Assembly: GCA_004431415.1 (NCBI GenBank)
Contig: QPMI01000130.1
Span: 1-64,000, forward strand
Source of the DNA: Cyanophora paradoxa
Taxonomy: Eukaryota; Glaucocystophyceae; Cyanophorales; Cyanophoraceae
Length of the DNA: 64,000 bases
Direction of reading: 5' to 3'
Shown: positions 7,651 through 16,931 of the stretch, piece after piece
Position numbering within the stretch: position 1 is the first letter of the stretch
Layout: every line of letters begins with the position of its first letter
The notes under the pieces: model-generated
What the model saw: the letters and a program-made list of their open reading frames with translations, nothing else
The model's database searches: none
What the model was told of the DNA's origin: nothing
Made by a program: the position numbers and the translations under genes

Positions 7651-10600
7651 ATGGCAACCGGACGCGTGTCTCTCGACGTCGACGCCTTCCTGGCCCGTAT
7701 GCCCGGGCCCGGGTACAGCAGATAGATCTGAGCGAGCAGGAGTGCAGCTTTTTCGTTCGATTCCCTCTCGTCGAAGTCCAGAAGGCCTGCAGCCCGACCC
7801 TGGGGACGGCTTTCTGCGTCTTCCACCCGCCCTGCATCACCCCAGCCACTTCTCGGGTGCCGAGGATGAGACGAGCACCGCGGCAGCCTGCGCCTTTGCA
7901 ACCAAGTTCGGAGGCTTCACTTTCTCTCGCCCCTTGGATAATGGATTCAAGGCTGCCTACGTCCTACAGAGCCCGGAGGCTTGCGATCTCATGGCATGGT
8001 TCTTTGGGAGCTCGAGCGGCCTGGAGCTCGGTGTGGATGGCACGGGGGCTACGTTCTGCGGGGGCCGGCGCCCGGGCCGCGAGCGGAGCTCCTCCCCACT
8101 CCATCCAGAAGCTCGGCGCCCCGCGCTAAGCCCATCCCGGAGCCGGGCGCTCTCCTGGATTCGAGCCCAAGCCTGCCGGCCTTGGAGCGGCTCCTGGACC
8201 GCCTACGCAAGAACAAGGCGGTGAGGGACGAGATCTGGAAGGCGGGGCAGAGCTGCGCGCGGACCTTGGCCTGCACGACGCCCGCCGCGTTCAGCACCTT
8301 GGAGTCGAGCCCGACGGGTCCATCACCCTCGTCCTGGGCGGGAGTCAGCCGGGGGCGCCGGCGGCTCGAATCTCCATCCAGGCGCACGGTATTGAAGTCG
8401 AGCTCGAGGGGAGGGACCGGAGGGAGTCGGGCAGCGTGGCACAGACCCGCTATGTGACCGATCCCTCGCAGCCTGTCGCCTTCGACATTGCCCTCCCTCC
8501 CTCCTGATCGCGCTCGAGTCGACGGGCCTGGAGGCTTGCGTCAATGCAGTGGATGAACGCCACCTCTCGTGCAAGATCCTTACCTCCGCATTCGGGGCGC
8601 TGGAGCAGAACCCGAGATCCGCTCAGCCGCAGGTCGACGTCATCTGCTCGGGACTCAACACGGGGAAGACGCAGGCGCTGATCGATGCGTACCTGGACCC
8701 GGCCCTCGCAGGCGGCTGGCGAGTGATCCTCGTGACTTGCCGCCGGGCCTTCTCCCGCGACCTCAAGCGTCGCATTGATGCTGCGGAGTTGTCAAAGGAC
8801 GCCGTGCTTTACATGGACATCAAGAAGCCACCGGAGAGCTCAAAGGGATCGCATGGCAAGTGGGGCTTCCGCCATGAGGAGTGCAGGTGCGTCGTCATCA
8901 CATGGGACTCGCTGCACAAGGTGCTCGAGGACTGGGAGGGCTGGTCGACGGCGCCGCTACTGGTCGTGCTGGACGAGCTCTCCTCCCTCACGAAGCACCT
9001 CACCTCGAGCGGCACCCTCGAGCCCACCGGCCTGCACCTAGGTATGCGGTCAGTGCCTCGAAACGCGCGCTGCGTGGGCCTATGGCGCGGCGTGATGAAG
9101 CATCGCGCATCGTGGCGATGGACGGCTTCGTTCGGTCGGTCGATCTCGCGTACCTGGCAGAGTCGGCGCAGGAGGTCGGGGCGCGCCTGGGGCTCCTGTA
9201 CAACTCGCATCGCACCTGCGACTGGAAGATGCGCGTGTCAGACAGCCCGGCGCACGTCGAGGCGGACATCATGGTGCAGTGCCGACCTGGGCGCTCGCGG
9301 GCCATGATCATCGCGGAGACGCCGGCCAAGGCGATCGAGCTGCAGGAGAAGATTGCGAAGCAGGCGCTGGAGCAGCTCAGCCTGGGCGGCGCTCAGTACG
9401 TGACTCAGCTCGAGGCAGGGCCCGAGGACGGCAGCGGCGCACCGTTCACGATCGGGCTCATCGTTGGGCAGGCCAAGGAGAAGAGCGTGCGCTTCACGAA
9501 CGAGGGCCCAGTGCGCATCGTGTCGATCGATGTGTCTGAGGAGGGCGCGTACAAGGCCTGCGACGTGCTCATCGCAACTTCCGCGCTCGGGGCAGGCGTG
9601 GACTTTTCGGACGCGCACTTTGACAAGGTCTACGGCGTGTTCCAGGCGGAGCCCGCGCAGCTGGAGGCGGACGACATCGTGCAGCTGCTGTTTCGAGTCA
9701 GAAGGCTGCGCAAACGCAGCACGCCCGACGGGGAGCACCTGCTCGTCGCCGTGCGCAAGAACCGGACGCCCTCGGTTGCGGTCGGCGCGGCGGCTGCGCA
9801 CTGGCGTGAGAGCGACGACGACGAGAGCTCGGACGACATGCAGCGCTACCTGGACCTGAAGGCTAGCCACCGCGGGAGCCGCCGCGCCGGCATGCCCACT
9901 CGGCGCCTCGCAGTGGCAGCGCGCCTGCGGCTGATGTCGACCTGCGCGCTGATGAACGTGCAAGTCACGGAGGATCAAAACCCGAGCGGACCGAAGCAGG
10001 AGAAGGAGCAGCGGCTGCGCGAGATCAGGAGCGTGCTGGAGGCGGGCGCGCTGGAGCCCGTCGATCTGTGGAGCACGGTGCTGGCCTGGAGGCAGTCCCG
10101 CGAGTCTCTCGCTAAGCTGGACATCGAGAAGGTTGCTTCGCTTGCTCGCACGTCGATCGCCGCGTTCCTGGCCAAGGATCCGAGCGAGCTGACCGAAGGA
10201 GACGTCGCCTGGATGTGGGATTCGTTCTACTCCATCCCGCTCACTGCCGTGGTCACGCTGGTGCTGAAGCATGGCGCGGACGTTGCCGAGATCGTGCCTA
10301 CTGCTGAGCGCCTCAAGGTATCGAAGGTCGTCGCGCTGTTCAAGAAACTCTTCGGCTGGCGGGGGTATGGAAAGCTCGCGGGGCGTGCTCTGTGGTCGGA
10401 CGAAGCCTACGCGGCCCTGGCGTCGCCGGAGGGTCGGGAGGCGTACGCGGCTCTGCAGAGTCTGGACGAGCGCGCGCCCCGCTTCGATGCAGCGGACGGT
10501 GAGAAGAAGCGGCTCTCGCAGCAGTCTTGGCAAGTCATCAAGTACCTGCTGGAGAAGTACCTCGGAGTGAGACGCGCTTTCTCCGACGCGGACGGAGGGC

Positions 10601-10764
10601 AAATGGGCAGCCGAAAGCGACGCTACATCACGTGGGAGGAAGACATGCTCGACGACGCAGTAGAGCGCCAGGCTAAGCAGGCAAGGGCAGGCATGGCGCC
10701 AAGCTTCCCAGAGGTTTACAACGTTTTCTCCGACTGCTATGCTCTCATTCACAGGCGCGTGTGA
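7651..10764 (+). pseudogene. Origin-binding-protein-type helicase, multiply frameshifted
   Basis: A gene of about 1,040 codons can be followed from the ATG at 7651 to the stop at 10764 through at least five frame changes (near 7722, 7850, 8060, 8265, 8500 and 9040). The helicase core resembles the Herpes_ori_bp (UL9-like) superfamily-2 group, also found in giant viruses and their satellites. Visible motifs are Walker A VICSGLNTGKTQALID (about 8640-8690), Walker B LLVVLDELSSL (about 8960), DVLIATSALGAGVDF (motif V region, about 9565) and VQLLFRVRRLRKR (motif VI arginines, about 9680). The C-terminal 350 residues are intact in one frame. The N-terminal 300 residues (SFFVRFPLVEVQKAC, FSGAEDETSTAAACAFATKF) are unrecognised; in relatives this position often holds a primase, but I see no primase motif. 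Palindromes lie 5' and 3' of the gene, which suggests a replication unit. Broken as read, so unlikely to be functional here. Confidence 0.65.
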
Positions 10765-10865
10765 TTGTCGGATGTCACAGTGTGGACTTCGCGAACGGGA
10801 TGCGCGTGCCAGTGTGTAAATACGAACGTGCGAATTCAAGTGACGTCATGCATATGATCAATGAA

Positions 10866-10915
10866 TGTCTCGACTTTTTGAGATATTAATTTAAAGATCT
10901 GGGAGGGTCGGGACA
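10866..10915. repeat. 50-bp A/T-centred palindrome, copy 2 (inverted)
   Basis: Reverse-complement orientation relative to copy 1, 102 bp after the helicase stop codon. TGTCTCGAC...GTCGGGACA with the same TTAATTTAAAG centre. Confidence 0.8.
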
Positions 10916-11210
10916 TTGCGAGGGCGGACGAGAGTGAGGGCATGCACTCTCTATGTGTCCCGACCTTTTCTGAACAACTCATGATTGCCGTATCATCGAT
11001 CTGCATTTACTCACTTCGTTCTCTGTCGCTTGCACATGCGCGGTGTGGGATTACTAATTAGATCTAGTCTCCCTAGCCCTCTGCGGCCGCCTTCCTGCCC
11101 CCCTGCAAAGAGCAGCTCAACCAAATCCTGTGGGTCTGATTCATTGCAGACTCGCCTTCCCCGCCTGGGCCTGAGCTACACCAAGCTACGGTGAGTCCGA
11201 CCAAGAGACG
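10916..11210. other. Spacer, no gene seen
   Basis: About 295 bp between the inverted palindrome and the tandem array. No coherent reading frame. Confidence 0.4.
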
Positions 11211-11260
11211 TGTCCGGACCCTCCCTACTTTCTTTATAGATTATTGGAAAGGTCCGGACA
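11211..11260. repeat. 50-bp palindrome, variant copy 3
   Basis: TGTCCGGACC...GGTCCGGACA. The arms differ from the other copies, yet both arms changed together so the outer stem is even more perfect, and the length is still 50 bp. Flanked by GACCAAGAGACG and ACTAGAGGAGGG as in copies 4 and 5. Confidence 0.8.
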
Positions 11261-11303
11261 CTAGAGGAGGGAGGGCGTACATAAGTAGTCTGACCAAGAG
11301 ACG

Positions 11304-11353
11304 TGTCCCGACCCTCCCAGATCTTTAAATTAATATCTGAGAGGGTCGAGACA
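11304..11353. repeat. 50-bp palindrome, copy 4
   Basis: Identical to copy 5, and close to copy 1. It starts 93 bp after copy 3. Confidence 0.8.
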
Positions 11354-11392
11354 CTAGAGGAGGGCGTACATAAGTAGTCTGACCAAGAGACG

Positions 11393-11442
11393 TGTCCCGA
11401 CCCTCCCAGATCTTTAAATTAATATCTGAGAGGGTCGAGACA
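11393..11442. repeat. 50-bp palindrome, copy 5, abutting a stop codon
   Basis: Starts 89 bp after copy 4. Its last base, 11442, directly touches the stop codon (11443-11445) of the minus-strand YqaJ-like exonuclease, so in that gene's transcript it would be an immediate 3' hairpin. Confidence 0.8.
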
Positions 11443-12108
11443 CTAGAGGAGGGCGTACAACTTAAACTCGCGCAGCGCCGCCTGCTCCTCGCTGAGGTTC
11501 TCTGACTTCATTCGATCGCTGTAGGGCTCGGGCGGAGTTCCAGCCTTCACGTGCGACCAAAATAGATGTAAGCACCGCCGCATGAGCTGAATGTACCTCT
11601 CGTCCCGTCTGACGTACCACGTTCGCACGCGCAGAGGCGTGAAGCAAAAAAGTTCGGCCCACTCGCGGCCCGTTATGTCTAAAAGTCCTTGCAGCTGCGT
11701 CATGTAATAGGTAGGAACCTTGTCGTAGAGTTCTTGTTTGTACGGACATTTTATTTCGAGTATGCGATCGTTTCCGATTAGCCCGTCCGGGCTCCCCGCC
11801 AGGAAGGGCAGTTCCTTATGTTCGTGCAATCCAGTATGTTGCACGTCCACGTTATTGTTCAACGTTTTGTAGAGAGAGACCGCGAAGGGCTCATAGTCAT
11901 GCCCGTAGGTTAGGGCAGGGTTGTCAAAGTTGTTTTCCTCCGCTATCCCGCTTAGCTCCGCCCACAGGCGGGCCCTGGATTTCCAGGGGTTTATACCGCA
12001 CGCAGCCGCAAAATTAGATGCAGTTAGTTTTTCACGGCGCGCCGCGTGCCACGCCGCGCTCCCCTGTTGTAAGTTCTCGCAAGTCTCGCAATCTGTATCG
12101 GTATGCAT
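11443..12108 (-). CDS. YqaJ-like viral recombinase / exonuclease
   Basis: Intact 221-aa protein of the YqaJ / lambda-exonuclease PD-(D/E)XK nuclease family, which resects double-stranded DNA for single-strand annealing recombination and is widespread in phages, giant viruses and polinton-like viruses. Motifs in order are AAWHAARREKLTASNFAA (residues about 17-34), TYGHDYEPFAVSLY (about 67-80, metal-binding Glu), SPDGLIGNDRILEIKCPY (about 108-125, the D...ExK catalytic centre) and YYMTQLQGLLDITG (about 133-146, the Tyr/Gln motif). Length is normal for the viral form. The ATG at 12108 lies about 22 nt after AAATTCTAAAC, matching the local promoter-like motif. It is one of few long genes in the island without a frameshift. 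The stop codon abuts palindrome copy 5. Confident in family; virus group is not resolved. Confidence 0.85.
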   Translation of the reverse strand: MHTDTDCETCENLQQGSAAWHAARREKLTASNFAAACGINPWKSRARLWAELSGIAEENNFDNPALTYGHDYEPFAVSLYKTLNNNVDVQHTGLHEHKELPFLAGSPDGLIGNDRILEIKCPYKQELYDKVPTYYMTQLQGLLDITGREWAELFCFTPLRVRTWYVRRDERYIQLMRRCLHLFWSHVKAGTPPEPYSDRMKSENLSEEQAALREFKLYALL

Positions 12109-12129
12109 AGCTTAGCCTCGCAGTAGCGT

Positions 12130-12138
12130 TTAGAATTT
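12130..12138 (-). promoter_or_regulatory. AAATTCTAA promoter-like motif (minus)
   Basis: TTAGAATTT on the plus strand, 22 nt before the exonuclease ATG at 12108; the TCTAA core matches the other gene starts in the island. Confidence 0.45.
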
Positions 12139-12152
12139 CTTGATGTGTGCGA

Positions 12153-12888
12153 ATGCATATGTCTGATAATCAGACTACCCTCCCACCGCTATCGGGGTAC
12201 ATCCGAGATTACACTAAGCAGGTAAACGGGCTGATCGGCTGGGTGAAAGAAGAGATCCCCAATACAATGCGAGACGGGGGCATGGCTGCGACGTATTTGC
12301 GCGATGTGGCACGCAGAGGCCTCGGGTCCAGGGTAGACATCCGAACGTATGAGCCGCCGGTGTACGAAATCGAACACAGGGACGACATGGGCAGGGTTCG
12401 CGATGAACTTCGCAAGCTCTGGTGGGCGTTCGGCTCGCGCAAGAGCCCCATGACCTACCTGCCCAAGACGTTCAGAGAGTTATACTGGATCTCTTCCTGA
12501 ATGCGGGCACTCGCACGGAGATCATCAATCGCCCGCTCAATATTTTGAAGCACTACTTCCAAGGCTTCGTTCACCACGCCAAAAACAAGGAAGATGAATG
12601 GGTGGTACCCTATGTCCCCCATCGGATTTGATCCCTGAAGGATGGGACGAAGAACAAGACAATATGGAAGAACGGTTCAAGAGATACAAGTATAGAAAAC
12701 TGACGCCTGCCGGCCCACCGTACGGCCCACCGGCGCCCACGGCGGAGCAGCGCCAAGAGATACTGCGGGAGGGTCAGATTCGCAGGTGGATGGAGTACAG
12801 CAATGATCCGACGAGCTGGTCGCCAGACGAGGCCGAGCTGCGGAAGCGCGCGAGGCTGCCAGGCCCTCGATACCCCGACCGCGAGTAG
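12153..12888 (+). pseudogene. Tandem paralog A, virus-like, frameshifted
   Basis: Unrecognised. It reads from an ATG at 12153 (a second ATG is at 12159) through IRDYTKQVNGLIGWVKEEIP and RKLWWAFGSRKSPMTYLPKT, then needs a shift near 12465 into ILDLFLNAGTRTEIINRPLN and another near 12610 into the C-terminus EERFKRYKYRKLTPAGPPYG ... PDEAELRKRARLPGPRY, stop at 12888. The span equals about 245 codons, the same as the next gene, with which it shares LW-AF--RKS, a following V/I-I-D-L/F block and the C-terminal R-WM...W...EAELRK signature. The shared architecture shows one gene copied in tandem and later broken. Confidence 0.6.
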
Positions 12889-12922
12889 GGGTACAGGTAT
12901 AAATTCTCACCGAGCCGCGAGC

Positions 12923-13661
12923 ATGGCGCGAACACGCGAGTCCGACGTGCTGTACAACAACGGCGACCTGGACGGGGAGATTCGACAGCGGAACGTGGAC
13001 TTGGAGGATGCGAACGCAGTGCTGGAGGGGAGGCGCACGTCCTCAGGGGGCGGCTCGCCGGCGGAGAACTTCATGGAGCGCGTGCTCTACCTTGTGCGCT
13101 GGATTAGAGACGAATTCCACGACGAGCGAGAGCTCCCGGACAGGGAGATGATCAGGGCCGCGGGCTTGATGGTATGACAGAGAACCCGAGATCGTACCTG
13201 AGGCGCGAACGCAGGGATCTGAACGGCGATTGGGCCGACCTGCAAGCGCTGTGGACGGCCTTTGCGAACCGCAAGAGCCAGATCCTTGCCCTGCCCGCGC
13301 AGGTACAGCAGCGTATCATTGATTTCGTAGCCCCCTGGCGCGACGAGTCCCTCCAGCAGCCATTCATGCAACCACGCTTCCTCTCCGGGCTCAGGAGCGC
13401 GTTCTTCCACTTGGCCGTGAGCAGCGACCGGTATTTCACACCGCAGAGGATCGTTCACGGCGAATTCGGCATACCCCCGAGTGGCTGAATTTTGCCACCG
13501 TACCCCCTTCCCCACCCCGCCTCGAAGGCCCCCCCTCCCCTACCCCCGAGCAGCGTGAGTCACTCAAGCGTCAGAGGGAGGTACGCGAATGGATGGACGA
13601 CACCAGCCACTGGGTACAGGGCGAGGCCGAATTACGCAAGTTCGGAAGGTTCGGGCAGTAA
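12923..13661 (+). pseudogene. Tandem paralog B, virus-like, frameshifted
   Basis: Second copy of the gene above, separated by 34 bp. ATG at 12923; coherent parts are RVLYLVRWIRDEFHDERELP, then (after a shift at an ATGGTATGA overlap near 13174) NGDWADLQALWTAFANRKSQ and QQRIIDFVAPWRDESLQQPF, then (after a shift near 13490) REVREWMDDTSHWVQGEAEL ending KFGRFGQ at 13661. Total about 246 codons. Its breaks are at different places from those in copy A, so the copies decayed independently (or both suffer assembly indels). Function unknown; the protein looks soluble, charged and helical. Confidence 0.6.
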
Positions 13662-14193
13662 CAGCGGGGGGTACAGCATTCAGTTAGAGCCTGAGCATCG
13701 TTAGAGGCCGGGAGGCCCCCCGAGGGGTACACCGGCTGTTACTCCCCGCGTCGGTTAGTGCTAGCCCCCCTGTTAGTGCAGCGTGTACCTGATCGCAATA
13801 TAACACCCAAACCTCCGCGACGCGTGACTCATGCAACCTCCGAGGGTTAACAATGCATTGACAGCGAAGGGGCAAGCTCGAGAGCTCAACGCTTCACAAA
13901 GGCCCACATATATATGCGTATGATCATGATCCCCAAATTTTCGAAGTTGCCGGGATGCGCAAGGGTACCCCAGCTGGCGGTAAACGTACATGCGCATGCG
14001 GCCGTCTCTGTTCGTAGCCGCTCTCTCGCCGGCGCATTCGCAGCCCCGCTTTCTCTCCTCGGCATTTGGCAGCAGCAGCCTCGGCGTTTGTCCAGCGCGT
14101 CGTGTTGCGTCGTCTTCGACGTCGACGCTTCCTGTCAACAAATCCAACTTCTTCTGTCAATCCGCGCGGCGGCGTTTTGGCGGCGCGCGATCT
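13662..14193. other. Island-to-host junction, no gene seen
   Basis: About 530 bp between the last virus-like gene and the glyoxalase II promoter. GGGGTAC-type short repeats occur near 13660-13800. I see no clean target-site duplication or terminal repeat, so the exact edge of the insertion is not defined. Confidence 0.4.
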
Positions 14194-14248
14194 GCGGCAA
14201 AAGTTGCCGATTGCAAGTTGGACGCGCGGCAAAAGTTGCCGATTGCAA
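14194..14248 (+). promoter_or_regulatory. 23-bp direct repeat overlapping a start codon
   Basis: GGCAAAAGTTGCCGATTGCA occurs at about 14196 and again at about 14228, 32 bp apart; the second copy runs into the glyoxalase II ATG. Each copy holds the palindrome GGCAAAAGTTGCC. Confidence 0.6.
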
Positions 14249-15552
14249 TGGCAGCAGCGGAGATCAGGCTGATTCCCATGTTCGAGGTAAGTAGTGAAGC
14301 TTGCCGAAAGGGGCGGCTTGGGTCGATCTGCTGACTGTTCTGTGCAGGACAATTACGCGTACCTCATTACCGTGATTTCTTTTGCTCGATGTCACATCTA
14401 TGAACAGCGCGACTCACGTTGGTGGGGCAGTGTGCAGTAACGAACGAGGCGGCCCTCGTTGACCCCGCGCAGCCGAAGGCGGTCCTCGAGGTGCTGAAGG
14501 CGGAGACGCGTCCAGTGCGCCTGACGACCCTCCTCACGACGCACAAGCACTGGGATCACGCGGGCGGCAACGAGGAGATGGCCCGCGCGATCCCAGGCCT
14601 CCGTGTGGTCGGGGGCGAGATGGAGGACACCCCCATCCCCGCGTGCACCCTCGGCGTCAAGGCGCGCCGCTCGGCCCTGCACCCCGCACTGCGCTGAGTC
14701 GGCCGCAGGAGGGCGACGTCGTCACCGTCGGCGCGCTTCGCTTCAGAGTGCGGCCCCCTGGCCCAGCCCGCGGCCGGACCGCGCCAAACAACGGCATAAG
14801 GCTCAACAACACTTGCAGGTTCTGTTCACGCCCTGCCACACGCGGGGCCACGTCCTATACTTCCTCGAGAACTGCTCCCCGCCGGCCCTCTTCTCGTGCG
14901 CCCCGCCGGCGGCGCGGCGCCTGCTCGGGCTGAGCGGGCAGCAGCGGTGACACGCTCTTCCTGGCCGGCTGCGGGCGCTTCTTCGAGGGGGACGCCGCCG
15001 ACATGCACCGCGCCATGTACGAGGCGCGCCGCCCCTCCCCGCCCTCGCCGCTCTCGCAGACCCCCCGCTCCCCAGGTCATCGGCCGCCTCCCGCCCGAGA
15101 CGGAGGTGTACTGCGGGTGCGCCCGGCGGGGCCGGCGGGACGGCGGGGCGCGCGGCGAGCGGGCGGGGGCGCAGGCACGAGTACTCGGTGAACAACCTGC
15201 GCTTCGCGGTGCACGTGGAGCCCGGGAACGCGGCGGCCGCGGAGAAGCTCGAGTGGGCCAAGCAGCAGCGGGCGGCGGGGCGGCCCACCATCCCCTCCAC
15301 CCTCGCCGAGGAGAAGGTCCGCCCGCCCGCCCCGCCCGCTCGCCCCGCGGCCGCGCGCTGCAGCAGCGGCCGCGCGCAGAGGTACAACCCGTTCATGCGC
15401 GTGCACGAGGAGTCCCTCGCCCGCGCAGTGAGGTGCGCGCCTCCCCGCCCGGCCCCGGGGCGCACGGGGGCGGGGCTGAGGCATGTGCCAGGGCGGAGGG
15501 GCCTGTCGCTGTCATGCGCGCCGTGCGCGCCGCCAAGGATGCCTTCAAGTAG
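14248..15552 (+). CDS. Glyoxalase II (hydroxyacylglutathione hydrolase), spliced
   Basis: Metallo-beta-lactamase-fold hydrolase that converts S-lactoylglutathione to lactate and glutathione, completing methylglyoxal detoxification. ATG at 14248 starts [12 protein letters not shown], followed by a GTAAGT intron (14287-14347) and DNYAYLI; the next exon gives [20 protein letters not shown] and the metal-binding motif [15 protein letters not shown] (about 14540). Later exons give [49 protein letters not shown] and [15 protein letters not shown], and the gene closes with AAKDAFK at 15552. All metal ligands expected for the family (HxHxDH, His of CHTRGH, Asp of the GD segment, His of HEYS) can be seen. 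Introns after the first are GC-rich GTGCG...CAG. It converges with PNO1, 243 bp away. No plastid or mitochondrial leader is obvious. Confidence 0.9.
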
Positions 15553-15795
15553 GACCCGGCCCCGTGCTCCCTCGCCCCACCCCCTCCCCGCCCCACGCTA
15601 GCGGCCGTGTGCGGGCATCGGAGGGTCGATTGGGGGGGACGGGAGACTGCGCGCGGGGTGGGGGCGACGGGAGGCGGGGGCGGGGGCGGCGGGGCGGTGC
15701 GGTAGAGGAAGCTGTGCTGCAGCTGGGATGGCACTTGGGGGGCGAGGCGGGGACGGGGCCGGAGGGGGCGGGGCTGGGCAGGGCGGGGTAGGGCC

Positions 15796-16850
15796 GGTCA
15801 CATGCGCTCCTTCATGCGGCTGGCGATGGTGCGGAGCTTGCTGTAGACCTTGCCCGGCGGGCTCCCTGCCGGCACCCGTCGGCGGCGCGGGGCGAGCGGG
15901 GCGGCGCGCCGACAGGCAGGCGGACCGAGGATGAGGGAGACGACGGCGTCTCGGGCCGTCTTGATGTTGTTGAAGGAGCCGAGGATGTGAATGTGCCTGC
16001 CCCGCCGGCTCGCCGCGAGCGCAGGGGGCGTGGCGACGCGGCGCGCACGAGTCGGCGAGCACGATGCGCGTCTTCGTCGTGTTCTCGATGGCAAACTTCG
16101 TCTTGCCGCCTTTCCCCGCGATGCGCCCAATCGCCCGCGAGAGGTGGTCCCCCTGCAGGTTCTTCACTGCGCCCCGCCCCACTTCAGCGCCGGCGCCGCC
16201 GCGGGAGCGCCGGCAGGGCCGCACCGTCCTTAATCTCAAACGTGTCTATGAAAAGATCGTCCAGCCGCAGCAGCGCCACCGCGTCCTTCGTGGCCCCGCC
16301 CGTCAGTGGCGCGCCGACCCGCCGCCGGGCGCCGGCGCACGTCGAGATCGAAGCCGAGGAGGAACGCCTTCACAAAGTCCGCGCTCTTTTGCAGCGCCCC
16401 CGGGTCCGTTGTGTGCTCCGAGGTCTGGCGCAGACCCCGCGTCGTCCGCAGCTCCCGGCCGAGCACGGCGCCGCGGGCCCCGCACCTTCAGCTCCACCGC
16501 GCGACTCTTGAGGTTCATGCGGATCTGCAGCTTCATGTGTTCCACGACCGGTGTATATATCTTTAACCAGTTCTCTTTCAGCGGCGTGTAGCGGTGCGCA
16601 GGCACGGGGACTCTCCGGAACTCGGACTTGCCGCCCTGCGGATTCGCGTGAGTGGGGCGGGCAGAGAGCTGGGGCGCGTATTCCCGATCTAAAGCTGGGG
16701 GCTGCCAACGGGAGTGCGCACCCGCATTTGCTTGGCCGTGAGCGCTGGGAACTTCGCGACATCGCGGCCCTCGCCAGACCCAGACGCCTCCTGCTGCTCG
16801 GCGGCCTCCTCAACCTCGTCAGCTTCGATAATCTCCTCGTCCTTGCTCAT
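15796..16850 (-). CDS. PNO1: PNO1/DIM2, KH-domain ribosome assembly factor, spliced
   Basis: Nucleolar RNA-binding protein needed for 18S rRNA 3'-end processing and 40S assembly; partner of the NOB1 nuclease in other eukaryotes. Reading leftward: ATG at 16850 with an acidic N-terminus (SKDEEIIEADEVEEAAEQQ), then RVPVPAHRYTPLKENWLKIY and LQIRMNLKSRAVELK, ALQKSADFVKAFLLGFDLD, ALLRLDDLFIDTFEIK, the KH core GDHLSRAIGRIAGKGGKTKF plus IENTTKTRIVLADS, HIHILGSFNNIKTARDAVV and the end GKVYSKLRTIASRMKERM. This is near-full-length identity in order with the family. Exons are separated by short GC-rich introns. Divergent from the histidine kinase at 17298, with the duplicated segment between them. Confidence 0.92.
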
Positions 16851-16931
16851 GACTACGCTGCGTGGCGAACTTGGCGATCGGGCCGGATCGGCGGACGGGG
16901 GGATGAACAAGTTTTTTTGGATCCGGGATAC

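Noticed and set aside
11211-11442. CRISPR-like array (three regularly spaced repeats)
   Set aside because: Only three units, spacers are themselves repeats of one another, no cas genes, and the repeat is a palindrome found elsewhere in the island.
1-13661. Bacterial or phage origin of the island
   Set aside because: The YqaJ exonuclease alone would fit a phage, but there are no Shine-Dalgarno-led operons, starts are preceded by TTTTCTAA-type motifs, and the helicase is of the eukaryotic-virus type.
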